64,000 nucleotides of DNA from an uncultured Amylibacter sp. (GCA_905182285.1 CAJJAY010000012.1:1-64000); one strand, 5' to 3'. Positions 1-9,001 are shown, counted from the first letter of the stretch. Numbers and translations: made by a program. Notes: generated by a model not told the origin, from the letters alone.

Positions 1-1521
1 AAACAATGCAAAACCAAATGGCGGTGTTAAGAAACTGGTTTGGATGTTTAAGCCTATCATAACCCCAAGCCATACAGCTGTAACGTTAGCTCCTGGGTCA
101 GCTAATAAAATTGGCGCAACAATAGGAACTACAACAACAGCAATTTCAATAAAATCAAGAAAGAAGCCTAATATAAAGATTACAGCCATTACTATAATGA
201 ATTTTGACCAGAAGCCCCCAGCAAGGCCATCTAAAAACTCTTTTACTAAATGTTCCCCGCCAAAAGCACGAAAAGCAGCAGTCAAAATAGCTGCCCCTAA
301 TAGAATTATGAAAACCAAAGCTGTAGCTTTTGCAGTCTCCATCATCACACCATTTAGCGTATCCTCTATTTTTAATGCGCGATAACCACTCCAAATTAAA
401 CTTGCTAACAAGCCAATAGTAGCGATTACAGCCAGAGCAACTCCAAGTTGATCACGGCCAGTCTCCATTCCCTTAATATTTGTGTCAAAATTTGATAAAA
501 TTAAACCTACAGCCAATAGACTAGCTAGGCATAATATTGCAGGATGATAACACCCTTTTTGACCTTCTGTTAATCTATAGCCAGCCATTATTAACGCACC
601 AGCCGCCCCTATAGCACCAGCTTGATTAACAGTAGCTATTCCAGACATAATAGACCCAAGAACTATGAATATAAGTAAGAGTGGCGGAACTAACGCTAAG
701 AAAACTTTATTAGCGAACGCTCGATCATATTTCCCTTTGTATGGAACAGATGGAGCCGCCGATGGCTTTAAAAAAGCAAATACCAAGATATAAATTATGT
801 ATAAACAGACAAGAACTAATCCTGGTATAAATGCGCCAAGAAACATTTCACCCGCAGATGTTGAAGTTACATCAAATGTTGATGGCATTGAGAGTTCGCC
901 AGTTGTTTCTTTATGAAGCGCCTTGCGAATACTTGAGCCTTGATCCGCAGCAGAAGCCAACTGGTCTGCAAGAATTATTAACACAATTGATGGGGGAATA
1001 ATTTGACCCAATGTTCCTGAAGCAGCTATAGTACCAGTCGCCAAAGATTGAGAATAATTATTACGCAACATTGCAGGTAATGATATGAGCCCCATTGCAA
1101 CAACGGTTGCACCAACAATACCTGTCGTTGCTGCTAATAAGGCACCCACGAACACAACAGAGACACCTAAACCACCCCGAACAGGTCCAAATAAGTTTGC
1201 CATTGTTAACAATAAATCTTCGGCAATTTTTGAGCGCTGCAACATAATACCCATAAAAATGAACAATGGTATAGCTATAAGAGTATCACGTTCTGGAACC
1301 CAGTATGTCCCCCTGAGATTTGCATTGCCAGAACTGAGCCATGTCCAAGCATCTCCTTGACTAAAATATGCGCCTTGGTCACCCGTAACCAAATAGCCTG
1401 AGACACCCGCTAGCACCAATGTAATTATTGAAGCACCTGGCAATGCAAAAGCAACAGGGTAACCAGAGCCAAGTGCCCCAGCCATTAGAACTATAAGAAG
1501 AATTAGAAAAAACAGTTCCAT
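1..1521 (-). CDS. dctM: TRAP transporter large permease DctM (C-terminus cut by window edge)
   Basis: This is the large membrane subunit of a tripartite ATP-independent periplasmic transporter, the ion-coupled channel that accepts substrate from the binding protein. The ORF track misses it because no stop lies inside the window. Reading the minus strand from ATG at 1521 gives 507 open codons starting MELFFLILLIVLMAGALGSG. Many hydrophobic segments follow, with family-typical stretches such as IPLFIFMGIMLQRS, GATVVAMGLISLPAML and GTLGQIIPPSIVLIILADQ. The visible end, IQTSFLTPPFGFALF, is typical of DctM C-terminal regions, so only a short piece is missing. The start overlaps the dctQ stop (ATGA), so the two are translationally coupled. 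A hydrophilic stretch around residues 205-275 is longer than in short DctM proteins. The family is certain; the substrate is not. Confidence 0.93.
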   Translation of the reverse strand, partial: MELFFLILLIVLMAGALGSGYPVAFALPGASIITLVLAGVSGYLVTGDQGAYFSQGDAWTWLSSGNANLRGTYWVPERDTLIAIPLFIFMGIMLQRSKIAEDLLLTMANLFGPVRGGLGVSVVFVGALLAATTGIVGATVVAMGLISLPAMLRNNYSQSLATGTIAASGTLGQIIPPSIVLIILADQLASAADQGSSIRKALHKETTGELSMPSTFDVTSTSAGEMFLGAFIPGLVLVCLYIIYILVFAFLKPSAAPSVPYKGKYDRAFANKVFLALVPPLLLIFIVLGSIMSGIATVNQAGAIGAAGALIMAGYRLTEGQKGCYHPAILCLASLLAVGLILSNFDTNIKGMETGRDQLGVALAVIATIGLLASLIWSGYRALKIEDTLNGVMMETAKATALVFIILLGAAILTAAFRAFGGEHLVKEFLDGLAGGFWSKFIIVMAVIFILGFFLDFIEIAVVVVPIVAPILLADPGANVTAVWLGVMIGLNIQTSFLTPPFGFALF

Positions 1522-2504
1522 CAGTGAGCTCCCGAACCTGTTGGTACATATTTACCATCTTCACCTCGGTAATCTGCAACAGCAGCCATTAAATAACTGA
1601 CAAACTGGATCATCATAGATATGGCAAATATTCCTAAAAATCCTGCCATCATATATTTTACGTATAACCCAAATCCAGATTGAGTAGTTTCAAAGTTTAA
1701 AAGTGGACTATTAATAATTGAAGTTTTTTGTGCCATCCCAGTTAAAATAATCATCCAGCACAATGAAATTCCAAGAAAGATTGTTCCAATTGCGTTAATG
1801 CGTCCTTTAGATTTTTCCTTTAAGCCTGCGTAAACAATATCAACACGTACATGACCTTCTTCTAATAATGTATGGGCAGAAGCAAAAAGAAACAAAGCTC
1901 CATACCAAAAACGAACAAGATCTGACATAAATGCCTGCTCATAAGAAAAAATAAAACGGAAAATTACAATCATCAGTTCTCCAACCACTATTAATAGTGC
2001 TAACCAATGAAACCCTAGAGTTTTAGTTCTTGTTGCGAGCAGTATTCCCATAATCATCAATGGTACGTGTACATATGGACCTCGGAATTGCGATCGGCCA
2101 AGGTTTTTATCCATCGCTTCTCCTACCAAGCTCGACAACATATCTTCAACTCTAAGAAATGATATTAAGCTGTCTACACAGCCCATTAAAACTACTATCC
2201 AAAATGCAGCGCGAATTACGAAAGCATTCATATTGGAAATCTTGAAGCTGTCTTGACGCAATGTTGCATCCCGCCTCCTTAAAGTCCAAACGACTGCCAA
2301 AACTACAGCAGCAGGATAAAGTAATAATTGCAAAAAGCCTATTGGGCCATTTTGCAAAGACGCACCTGGAAGTCCTCCCCAGAATGTAGCAAAATTATTA
2401 AACAAATATGCGAACATTACCCATAAATTTGACCAACCAAGGGATCTTATAAACAAGGGATTTGAAAACAAACCATTACTCTTTTGGACTGTTGTCGAAG
2501 CCAT
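1521..2504 (-). CDS. dctQ: TRAP transporter small permease DctQ, with N-terminal extension
   Basis: This is the small membrane subunit of the same TRAP system; it pairs with DctM to dock the binding protein. The protein has 327 residues, longer than the usual 160-200. The recognisable DctQ core is in the C-terminal half, around SAHTLLEEGHVRVDI (about residues 205-220), followed by further membrane segments. The first 140 or so residues add about three hydrophobic segments (near LWVMFAYLFNNFATFW, FLQLLLYPAAVVLAVVW and FVIRAAFWIVVLMG) not expected in a minimal DctQ. ATG at 2504 follows an AAGGAAA ribosome site. It lies downstream of dctP across a hairpin and overlaps dctM by four bases. The call is firm from core motif and context; the role of the extension is unknown. 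Confidence 0.9.
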   Translation of the reverse strand: MASTTVQKSNGLFSNPLFIRSLGWSNLWVMFAYLFNNFATFWGGLPGASLQNGPIGFLQLLLYPAAVVLAVVWTLRRRDATLRQDSFKISNMNAFVIRAAFWIVVLMGCVDSLISFLRVEDMLSSLVGEAMDKNLGRSQFRGPYVHVPLMIMGILLATRTKTLGFHWLALLIVVGELMIVIFRFIFSYEQAFMSDLVRFWYGALFLFASAHTLLEEGHVRVDIVYAGLKEKSKGRINAIGTIFLGISLCWMIILTGMAQKTSIINSPLLNFETTQSGFGLYVKYMMAGFLGIFAISMMIQFVSYLMAAVADYRGEDGKYVPTGSGAH

Positions 2505-2520
2505 TGCATTTCCTTTTCAA

Positions 2521-2557
2521 AAATAAAAAGGCCAAAGCAGATATCTGCTTTGGCCTT
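2521..2557 (-). terminator. Attenuator-like hairpin between dctP and dctQ
   Basis: A perfect 30-bp palindrome at 2528-2557 (arm AAGGCCAAAGCAGAT) lies between the dctP stop and the dctQ start. On the minus strand it is followed by a T-rich run (TTTATTT). It looks like a Rho-independent terminator, but it sits inside an operon, so partial read-through is likely. That would give more binding protein than membrane subunits. Differential expression is inference. Confidence 0.7.
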
Positions 2558-2570
2558 ATGTAAAATTTTA

Positions 2571-3653
2571 TTAGCGGTTTAAAACATTGTTACGCTTAAC
2601 AACATAAGCTGTATCTGATAACGCAGTCCATGCACCAATTTCTTCTCTAGCTTTTAAGTGGCTATCGTAGATTCTTGCTGACAAATCTGAATGATCACGT
2701 GCTTCTTCGATGACCTCAGATGCAGCATCACCAAAGCTGTCGTAAATATCATCATTAAACTCACGAAGTTGCACACCATGATCATTAATCAGTTTAGTAA
2801 GATATGCACCGTTGTTAGCATTAGTTTCTGCTAATGTACGCGCATTCTCTTCATTACATGCTGCTTCAATGATTTGTTGGTGCAAGCTAGATAAGCTACC
2901 CCACCATGATGCATTCATGCCTAATGCAAGCTGTGAACCTGGCTCATGCATACCTGGGAAATAGTAATATTTTGCCGCTTCATAAAACTTCATGAAGTAA
3001 TCATTATAAGGTCCAACCCATTCTGTTGCATCAATTGCACCTGAAATAAGGTTTTCGTATATTTGACCACCTGGAACAGAAATAGGTGATCCACCTAATT
3101 TTGCCAAAACGTCACCGCCCAAGCCTGGTATACGCATTTTAAGGCCTTGAAGATCATCAGCTGAATTAATTTCTTTGTTGAACCAACCGCCCATTTGAAC
3201 GCCTGTATTACCCATAGCAAAGTTTTTCAGACCAAATTCGCCTGCTAATTCATCCCACAACTGTTGGCCACCAGCATATTTTGTCCATGCGTCCATTTCA
3301 CCAGCCGTTAATCCAAATGGAATTGCTGTAAATGGAGCCCAACCTGGATGTTTACCCTTCCAGTAATAATCCGCACCAATATATGCTTGCGAATTACCTG
3401 AAGCAACTTCGTCAAATGAGTCAAAAGCACCAACTTTTTCCCCTGCTGCGAAATATGTTACTTGGATTTCTCCATCAGTTAGTTCTTGGATACGCGCAGC
3501 TAAACGCTGTGCCGGCAAACCTAAGCCTGGAAAATCTCTTGGCCATGTCGCAACAATAGCCATTTCAATTTTACCCTGAGCGACTGATGGTGCAGCCAAT
3601 GATGTTGCAGCGCCAGCAACTGCTGCGCCTGTTAGAAACTTACGTCTTTCCAT
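2571..3653 (-). CDS. dctP: TRAP transporter substrate-binding protein (TakP/FcbT1 type)
   Basis: This is the periplasmic solute receptor of the TRAP system. I place the start at ATG 3653, where a strong AGGAGG sits seven bases upstream, giving 360 residues; the longer ORF in the track lacks this support. The N-terminus is a twin-arginine-like signal (MERRKFLTGAAVAGAATSLA) with likely cleavage after SVAQ. Family features include GNTGVQMGGWFNKEI, the ligand arginine region LKMRIPGLGGDV and EWVGPYNDYFMKFYE. These resemble the 2-oxoacid receptor TakP and the chloroaromatic receptor FcbT1 more than the C4-dicarboxylate receptor DctP. A carboxylate ligand is expected from the conserved arginine. 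Divergence from the sox-type operon suggests a methylated amino acid or related acid as an alternative. Confidence 0.93.
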   Translation of the reverse strand: MERRKFLTGAAVAGAATSLAAPSVAQGKIEMAIVATWPRDFPGLGLPAQRLAARIQELTDGEIQVTYFAAGEKVGAFDSFDEVASGNSQAYIGADYYWKGKHPGWAPFTAIPFGLTAGEMDAWTKYAGGQQLWDELAGEFGLKNFAMGNTGVQMGGWFNKEINSADDLQGLKMRIPGLGGDVLAKLGGSPISVPGGQIYENLISGAIDATEWVGPYNDYFMKFYEAAKYYYFPGMHEPGSQLALGMNASWWGSLSSLHQQIIEAACNEENARTLAETNANNGAYLTKLINDHGVQLREFNDDIYDSFGDAASEVIEEARDHSDLSARIYDSHLKAREEIGAWTALSDTAYVVKRNNVLNR

Positions 3654-3916
3654 TAATTTCCTCCTAAAAAAATAAAACATGCCAAAAAGTAATGGCAGGC
3701 GATTCCTCCCGAATCTGTCATATTTTTATAAAAACCTATAGAAACCATTCTAGCAACAGCTAAAATAAATAAATAATATCTTAATTTATAATATCTAGGT
3801 GTTTTTTTATGAATTCATTGCTGTTTCTAACGATAAAAACTCATAAAAATGTCGATTTTTTTATGCTTTAACTACCACAAATAGCTCATTCTCTTAATAT
3901 ATTAGGGAATTTTTAC
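3654..3916. promoter_or_regulatory. Divergent promoter region between the TRAP and sarcosine-oxidase-type operons
   Basis: This is a 263-bp AT-rich gap between two divergent operons and must hold both promoters. It contains the dctP ribosome site (AGGAGG) at the left and AGGGAA before soxB at the right. Short direct repeats of AATATCT occur near 3775-3800, and runs of T occur near 3800 and 3855. No clear regulator palindrome is visible and no regulator gene is adjacent. Shared control of both operons is inference. Confidence 0.5.
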
Positions 3917-5167
3917 ATGCGATATTCAGCATTTGGTATATTAAAGCAGGGATTAACCGGCAATAAAGGCTGGAAACCTGTTTGGCGTGAACCAGAGCCA
4001 AAAAAATCTTATGACTACATAATAGTTGGTGGAGGTGGCCATGGATTGGCTACAGCACACTATCTAGCAAAAGTTTTTGGTGGGAAAAATATAGCTGTTT
4101 TAGAAAAAGGTTGGATTGGTTCAGGCAATATAGGCAGAAATACAACAATTGTGCGATCTAATTATGGTCTTGATGGCAACCAGCCGTTTTATGAGATGTC
4201 CTTAAAATTGTGGGAAGGTCTTGAGCAAGATCTTAATTACAATGCCATGATGTCACAACGTGGTATATTAAACTTAGCACATTCAGATGGTCAGCGAGAT
4301 GCATATGCACGCCGTGGCAATGCAATGCTAATGTCAGGTGCAGATGCAGAATTGCTTGATAGAAGTGCGATAGAGAAAATGTGCCCGTTTTTAAACTTTG
4401 ACAACGAGCGCTTTCCAATAAAAGCAGGATTGTTACAGCGTAGAGCTGGTACAGCAAGGCATGATGCAGTCGCATGGGGGTATGCTCGTTCAGCCGACTT
4501 ACACGGGGTTGATATTATTCAAAACTGTGAAGTAACTGGCTTTCAAATGAAGAATGGCAAATGCTTAGGAGTGCAAACCAATCAAGGCTTAATTAAAGCA
4601 AAGAAAACAGCAGTTTGTGTAGCAGGTGCCTCTAGTCGTGTAATGGAAAAAGCCGGCATGCGGCTACCAATTGAAAGTCACGTTCTTCAAGCATTCGTTT
4701 CAGAAGGATTAAAGCCTACAATCCCAGGTGTCATTACATACGGAGCTGGACATTTTTATGTTAGTCAGTCTGATAAAGGTGGATTGGTATTTGGAGGCGA
4801 CCTTGACGGATATAACTCTTATGCTCAAAGAGGTAACCTACCAGTTGTAGAGGATGTTTGCTCTGGGGGCATGTCAATAATGCCTATGATTGGGAGAGCC
4901 CGTTTATTAAGGATGTGGGGAGGTGTCATGGATATGTCCATGGACGGCTCACCTTTCATTGATAAGACTGGTATTGAAGGATTATATTTTAACGGTGGAT
5001 GGTGCTATGGAGGCTTTAAAGCAACTCCTGCATCTGGATATTGTTACGCACATTTACTCGCAACTGATACTCCTCATGAAAATGCAAGCCAAATGCGTTT
5101 AGACCGTTTTATTCGCGGTAATATGATTGATGAAAAGGGTGTAGGCGCCCAACCAAATTTACATTAG
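3917..5167 (+). CDS. soxB: Sarcosine oxidase-type beta subunit (FAD/FMN)
   Basis: This is the beta subunit of a heterotetrameric sarcosine-oxidase-family enzyme, which oxidatively N-demethylates a secondary amine. It has 416 residues, the usual family length. The FAD-binding dinucleotide motif VGGGGHGLATAHYLA is near residue 37. The GTARHDAVAWG segment holds His182, in the region where the family attaches FMN covalently. The C-terminal GSPFIDKTGIEGLYFNGGWCYGGFKATP is characteristic. It is the first gene of soxBDAG, 12 bases ahead of soxD. The name clashes with thiosulfate-oxidising soxB, which this is not. N-methylglutamate dehydrogenase subunits are homologous to these proteins, so the substrate (sarcosine or another N-methyl amino acid) is open. 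Confidence 0.93.
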   Translation: MRYSAFGILKQGLTGNKGWKPVWREPEPKKSYDYIIVGGGGHGLATAHYLAKVFGGKNIAVLEKGWIGSGNIGRNTTIVRSNYGLDGNQPFYEMSLKLWEGLEQDLNYNAMMSQRGILNLAHSDGQRDAYARRGNAMLMSGADAELLDRSAIEKMCPFLNFDNERFPIKAGLLQRRAGTARHDAVAWGYARSADLHGVDIIQNCEVTGFQMKNGKCLGVQTNQGLIKAKKTAVCVAGASSRVMEKAGMRLPIESHVLQAFVSEGLKPTIPGVITYGAGHFYVSQSDKGGLVFGGDLDGYNSYAQRGNLPVVEDVCSGGMSIMPMIGRARLLRMWGGVMDMSMDGSPFIDKTGIEGLYFNGGWCYGGFKATPASGYCYAHLLATDTPHENASQMRLDRFIRGNMIDEKGVGAQPNLH

Positions 5168-5179
5168 GGGAATATTGAA

Positions 5180-5467
5180 ATGATTATTAACCACCCCTTA
5201 TTGGGGCCACGAGACGCTAGTGAATTTACACATCTTGGAGATGAATCTATGATTGATCGCCCTGATGGTATGAACGAAGGTGCTGCTGAAAAATTCCATG
5301 ACTATTTATATCTTCGAGACAATCCTGCAGGAAAGTATCGCGAACTTTGGTACCATGAGGCAGGTGATAGATCATGGCTAGTGGTCACACGCGATACTGT
5401 AACTCACGAAATTTTCAAAGTTGAGTTGGCACGTGACGTTGCCCGTTCACGGGGGCGTTCAAAATGA
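5180..5467 (+). CDS. soxD: Sarcosine oxidase-type delta subunit with degenerate zinc site
   Basis: This is the small delta subunit of the heterotetramer, 95 residues. The family frame is clear: LLGPRDASEF near the N-terminus, YLRDNPAGKYRELWYHEAG in the middle, and RDTVTHEI near the C-terminus. Characterised delta subunits bind zinc through two N-terminal cysteines (CPxCG), a histidine and a further cysteine. Here the N-terminal pair reads HPLLG (His5, Leu8), His59 is kept, and the last position is Asp63. The protein has no cysteine at all. A classical Cys3His zinc site therefore cannot form. The start at 5180 follows GGGGAA. It overlaps soxA by four bases, so it is translationally coupled. 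Confidence 0.9.
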   Translation: MIINHPLLGPRDASEFTHLGDESMIDRPDGMNEGAAEKFHDYLYLRDNPAGKYRELWYHEAGDRSWLVVTRDTVTHEIFKVELARDVARSRGRSK

Positions 5468-8409
5468 GCCAAGACTTTAGAATTAATGGTGGTTTAATTA
5501 ATAGAGATAAACCAATCAATTTTACTTTTAACAATAAGAAAATGACTGGATATGAAGGTGATACACTTGCATCAGCTTTATTAGCAAATGGCCAAAGATT
5601 AGTAGGAAGATCATTCAAATATCACAGACCTCGTGGTATATTTAGTTCAGGCTCAGAAGAGCCAAATGCTTTAATCCAATTACGTTCAGGGGCACACCAA
5701 GAACCAAATACTCGAGCAACTGTCGTGGAACTTTTTGATGGTTTAACTTCAGAAAGCCAAAATCATCGCGGTTCCCTAGAATTTGATTTAATGTCTGCTA
5801 CTGATTTATTATCACCATTTCTGGGCGCAGGTTTTTATTACAAGACATTTATGTGGCCCAAAGCATTTTGGGAAAAAATTTATGAACCAATTATCAGATC
5901 AAGTGCAGGGCTGGGTAGTTTGTCTAAATTAGAAGACCCAGACAAATATGACAAAGGTTTCTTACATTGTGATTTATTAATCGCAGGTGCTGGCCCATCA
6001 GGATTGACTGCAGCACTTGCAGCTGGACGATCAGGTGCACGAGTAATTATTGCTGATGAAGACTTTCTCCTTGGCGGTCGATTATTAGAAGAAGACCACG
6101 CAGTTGCAGGAATTCCGGGACGTGATTGGGTTCTAAACACGCAAAGTGAATTAGAGGCAATGCCAAACGTTCGTATTTTATCACGAACAACAGTTTACGG
6201 TGCTTATGATCATGGCATCTATGGTGCTCTTGAAAGAAAAACTGATCACTTAGCAGACAGTGGAGATAAACCACGTCAAGTATTATGGCGAATTTACTCA
6301 AAAAAAGCTATGATATGTGGGGGTGCAACTGAACGTTCGATTGCATTTCCAAATAATGATCGGCCAGGCATAATGCTTGCAGGGTCTGTTAGAGCATACG
6401 CCACAAGATACGGCGTAGCAGCAGGTACTAAAGTTGCTATTTTCACAAACAACGATAGCGGTTGGCAGACTGCAGTAGAGTTGGTAGAAAAAGGTATAAA
6501 TGTTATTGCAGTAATTGACCCAAGAGATACTGCACCTAGAGCGCACATTCCTAATGTGGCAATGATAATGGGCGCCAGCGTTTGTGATACTCAAGGTCGC
6601 AAAGCTTTAAATCGAATTACGCTGACTAACGGGCAAGTATTAAATGTTGATTGTTTAGCAGTTTCTGGTGGTTGGTCACCAAACGTACATCTCACCTGTC
6701 ACCAAAGAGGGCGGCCTATTTGGAATGATGAAATTGCCGGCTTTGTTCCAGGGGGAGATTTACCTGTTGGCCAGTCAATTGCAGGAGCTGCAAATGGTGA
6801 AATGACACTTGGATTAGCAATTAAATCAGGTCATAAAATTGCTAATACTATTGTCAAAGAATTAGGTTTTACACCATCGCGAGCTCAAGCCGCAAAAGCT
6901 GACGATGAAAGTTTTGCAATAAAACAATATTGGCATGTTGCAGGTTACAAACAACGTGCATGGATTGATTTGCAAAATGACGTCACAACAAAAGATGTCA
7001 AACAATCACAAGCAGAAGGTTTTAAATCAGTTGAACATTTGAAGCGTTATACCACACTTGGAATGGCGACAGATCAAGGTAAAACTTCAAATATCTTAGG
7101 CCTTGCAGTAATGGCAGAAGCTACAGGGAAAACTATTCCTGAGACGGGAACAACTATTTTTCGACCACCTTATTCACCCGTAGCTATTGGAGCATTTGGT
7201 GGCAGAGAACGTGGCCAGCACTTCCATCCAACACGCCTAACTCCAAGTCATAAATGGGCGGATGAACAAGGTGCAGAATTTGTTGAAGTAGGCAATTGGA
7301 TGCGAGCCCAATGGTTCCCTAAAGCAGGTGATAAAACATGGCGTGATAGTGTAGACCGCGAAGTTACAAAGACACGCCAATCTGTAGGTGTGTGTGATGT
7401 ATCAACACTTGGTAAAATTGATATAAAAGGTAAAGATGCTGCTGAATTTTTAAACAAAATTTACTCCAATCCTTTTGCAAAGGTTCCTGTTGGCAGAGTT
7501 CGTTATGGCCTGATGCTACGTGAAGATGGAATTTGCTATGATGATGGCACAACTGCTCGTTTAGCAGAAAATCATTTTGTTATGACAACCACCACAGCTA
7601 ACGCAGTACTTGTTTACAGGAATATGGAATTTGCACGACAATGTTTATTTCCTGATCTTGATGTACATATCATTTCCACAACAGATCAGTGGGCTCAATT
7701 TGCAGTTGCTGGACCAAATAGTCGGGCTGTTCTATCAAAAATAATTGATAATGTTGACATGTCAAATGATGGCTTTCCTTTCATGGCCTGCTCAGACGTA
7801 ACAGTTTGTGGCGGAACGCCAGGGCGATTATTTCGTATAAGTTTTTCTGGTGAATTAGCATACGAAGTAGCTGTGCCAGCAAGGTATGGGGATGCATTAA
7901 TTCGTGAAATCATTTCAGCTGGAGAAGAGTTCAATATCACCCCCTACGGGACAGAGGCTCTTGGTGTGATGAGAATAGAAAAAGGTCATGTAACTGGCGC
8001 TGAACTTAATGGCCAAATGACTGCTTTCAACATTAATATGAATAACATGATTTCGACTAAAAAAGACAGCATTGGATCTGTACTTTCACGAAGAGAAGTA
8101 ATGGTTGCAGATGATCAAGTTCGATTAGTTGGAGTAAAAACTATTAAAAAATCTGATAGTCTATCATCAGGCGCTCATTTCCTTGCAGAAAATGACAAGC
8201 CAACAACTCAAAATGATCAAGGCTGGATTACATCTGTTTGTTATTCACCACACTTTGAACAGCATATAGGGCTTGGCTTTCTTGAGCGTGGCCATGAACG
8301 ACATGGTGAAGTTCTTCGAGCATGGGATGGCATCAGAGGAACAGACGTATTAGTAGAAATTGTATCATCTCATATGTATGATCCAGAGGGAGGGCTACAA
8401 CGTGGTTAA
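5464..8409 (+). CDS. soxA: Sarcosine oxidase-type alpha subunit (NAD- and folate-binding)
   Basis: This is the large alpha subunit, 981 residues, full family length. The N-terminal 100 residues form the ferredoxin-like domain (GYEGDTLASALLANG, GRSFKYHRPRGIFSSG) that lacks iron-sulfur cysteines in this family. A Rossmann motif, LIAGAGPSGLTAALAAGRSG, lies near residues 171-190. From about residue 600 there is a GcvT/aminomethyltransferase-like folate domain (SVGVCDVSTLGKIDIKG, GELAYEVAVPARYG) that would transfer the released methyl carbon to tetrahydrofolate as 5,10-methylene-THF. It overlaps soxD (ATGA), and soxG begins inside its last codons. Reaction class is confident; the exact amine is not. 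Confidence 0.94.
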   Translation: MSQDFRINGGLINRDKPINFTFNNKKMTGYEGDTLASALLANGQRLVGRSFKYHRPRGIFSSGSEEPNALIQLRSGAHQEPNTRATVVELFDGLTSESQNHRGSLEFDLMSATDLLSPFLGAGFYYKTFMWPKAFWEKIYEPIIRSSAGLGSLSKLEDPDKYDKGFLHCDLLIAGAGPSGLTAALAAGRSGARVIIADEDFLLGGRLLEEDHAVAGIPGRDWVLNTQSELEAMPNVRILSRTTVYGAYDHGIYGALERKTDHLADSGDKPRQVLWRIYSKKAMICGGATERSIAFPNNDRPGIMLAGSVRAYATRYGVAAGTKVAIFTNNDSGWQTAVELVEKGINVIAVIDPRDTAPRAHIPNVAMIMGASVCDTQGRKALNRITLTNGQVLNVDCLAVSGGWSPNVHLTCHQRGRPIWNDEIAGFVPGGDLPVGQSIAGAANGEMTLGLAIKSGHKIANTIVKELGFTPSRAQAAKADDESFAIKQYWHVAGYKQRAWIDLQNDVTTKDVKQSQAEGFKSVEHLKRYTTLGMATDQGKTSNILGLAVMAEATGKTIPETGTTIFRPPYSPVAIGAFGGRERGQHFHPTRLTPSHKWADEQGAEFVEVGNWMRAQWFPKAGDKTWRDSVDREVTKTRQSVGVCDVSTLGKIDIKGKDAAEFLNKIYSNPFAKVPVGRVRYGLMLREDGICYDDGTTARLAENHFVMTTTTANAVLVYRNMEFARQCLFPDLDVHIISTTDQWAQFAVAGPNSRAVLSKIIDNVDMSNDGFPFMACSDVTVCGGTPGRLFRISFSGELAYEVAVPARYGDALIREIISAGEEFNITPYGTEALGVMRIEKGHVTGAELNGQMTAFNINMNNMISTKKDSIGSVLSRREVMVADDQVRLVGVKTIKKSDSLSSGAHFLAENDKPTTQNDQGWITSVCYSPHFEQHIGLGFLERGHERHGEVLRAWDGIRGTDVLVEIVSSHMYDPEGGLQRG

Positions 8410-8956
8410 ATTATCAGCAACTGACTCTTTGGGTGGATATGATAAAGAAATTGGCACGATGCGATTACGTGAAATTTCTAATTATTCTTTAATTTCCCTT
8501 GCAATTCCACAAGATAAAGAAACTTTATTTAAGAAAAAAATCAAAGATACATTTGGCTTAAATATGCCATCACCAATTGAAACAATATCTAATAAAGAAA
8601 CACGCTTGCTTTTTACTCAACCAGATCAAATCTTTGCCTTAACAGAAAACTCAATCGATCCTGAAAAAGATATGGCAGAAAAATTTGAAAGCTCTGCATA
8701 TATTACAGATCAAACTGATGCTTGGGTTGTTTTAGAACTTAGTGGTGCATCTTCTCGTGAAGCATTAGAGCGTATTTGTCAGATTGATTTAAACAAAGAT
8801 GCTTTTAAATTAAATTCAATGGCACGTACTAGCATGGAACATATGTCTGCAATCATTGTGCGTACATCAAAAGACACATTTTTATTAATGTCCGCTAGCT
8901 CCTCAGCATTTTCATTTTTACATGCCGTAGAATTATCAGCACAACATATATCTTAA
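8402..8956 (+). CDS. soxG: Sarcosine oxidase-type gamma subunit
   Basis: This is the gamma subunit of the heterotetramer. The ORF track begins at a TTG at 8360, but GTG at 8402 has a clear GAGGGAGGG ribosome site just upstream. It starts inside the end of soxA, as expected for coupled translation, and gives 184 residues. Weak family features are visible: VKLSATDSLGG, the middle segment QTDAWVVLELSGASSREALERICQ and a C-terminal half with RTSMEHMSAIIVR and SSAFSFLHAVELS. Gamma subunits are poorly conserved, so position as the last gene of soxBDAG carries much of the call. A terminator follows. Confidence 0.85.
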   Translation: MVKLSATDSLGGYDKEIGTMRLREISNYSLISLAIPQDKETLFKKKIKDTFGLNMPSPIETISNKETRLLFTQPDQIFALTENSIDPEKDMAEKFESSAYITDQTDAWVVLELSGASSREALERICQIDLNKDAFKLNSMARTSMEHMSAIIVRTSKDTFLLMSASSSAFSFLHAVELSAQHIS

Positions 8957-9001
8957 TTTAATATATTTTTATTAAAACGATATAATATTTTTTCTGCTAA
9001 A

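Noticed and set aside
44-1579. Track ORFs 44..385, 155..394, 1085..1360 and 1379..1579
   Set aside because: All lie within the long open minus-strand dctM frame and have no recognisable protein features; they are shadows of it.
3917-8956. soxBDAG as thiosulfate-oxidising Sox genes
   Set aside because: The shared gene names are a coincidence; the proteins are flavin and folate-binding sarcosine-oxidase subunits.
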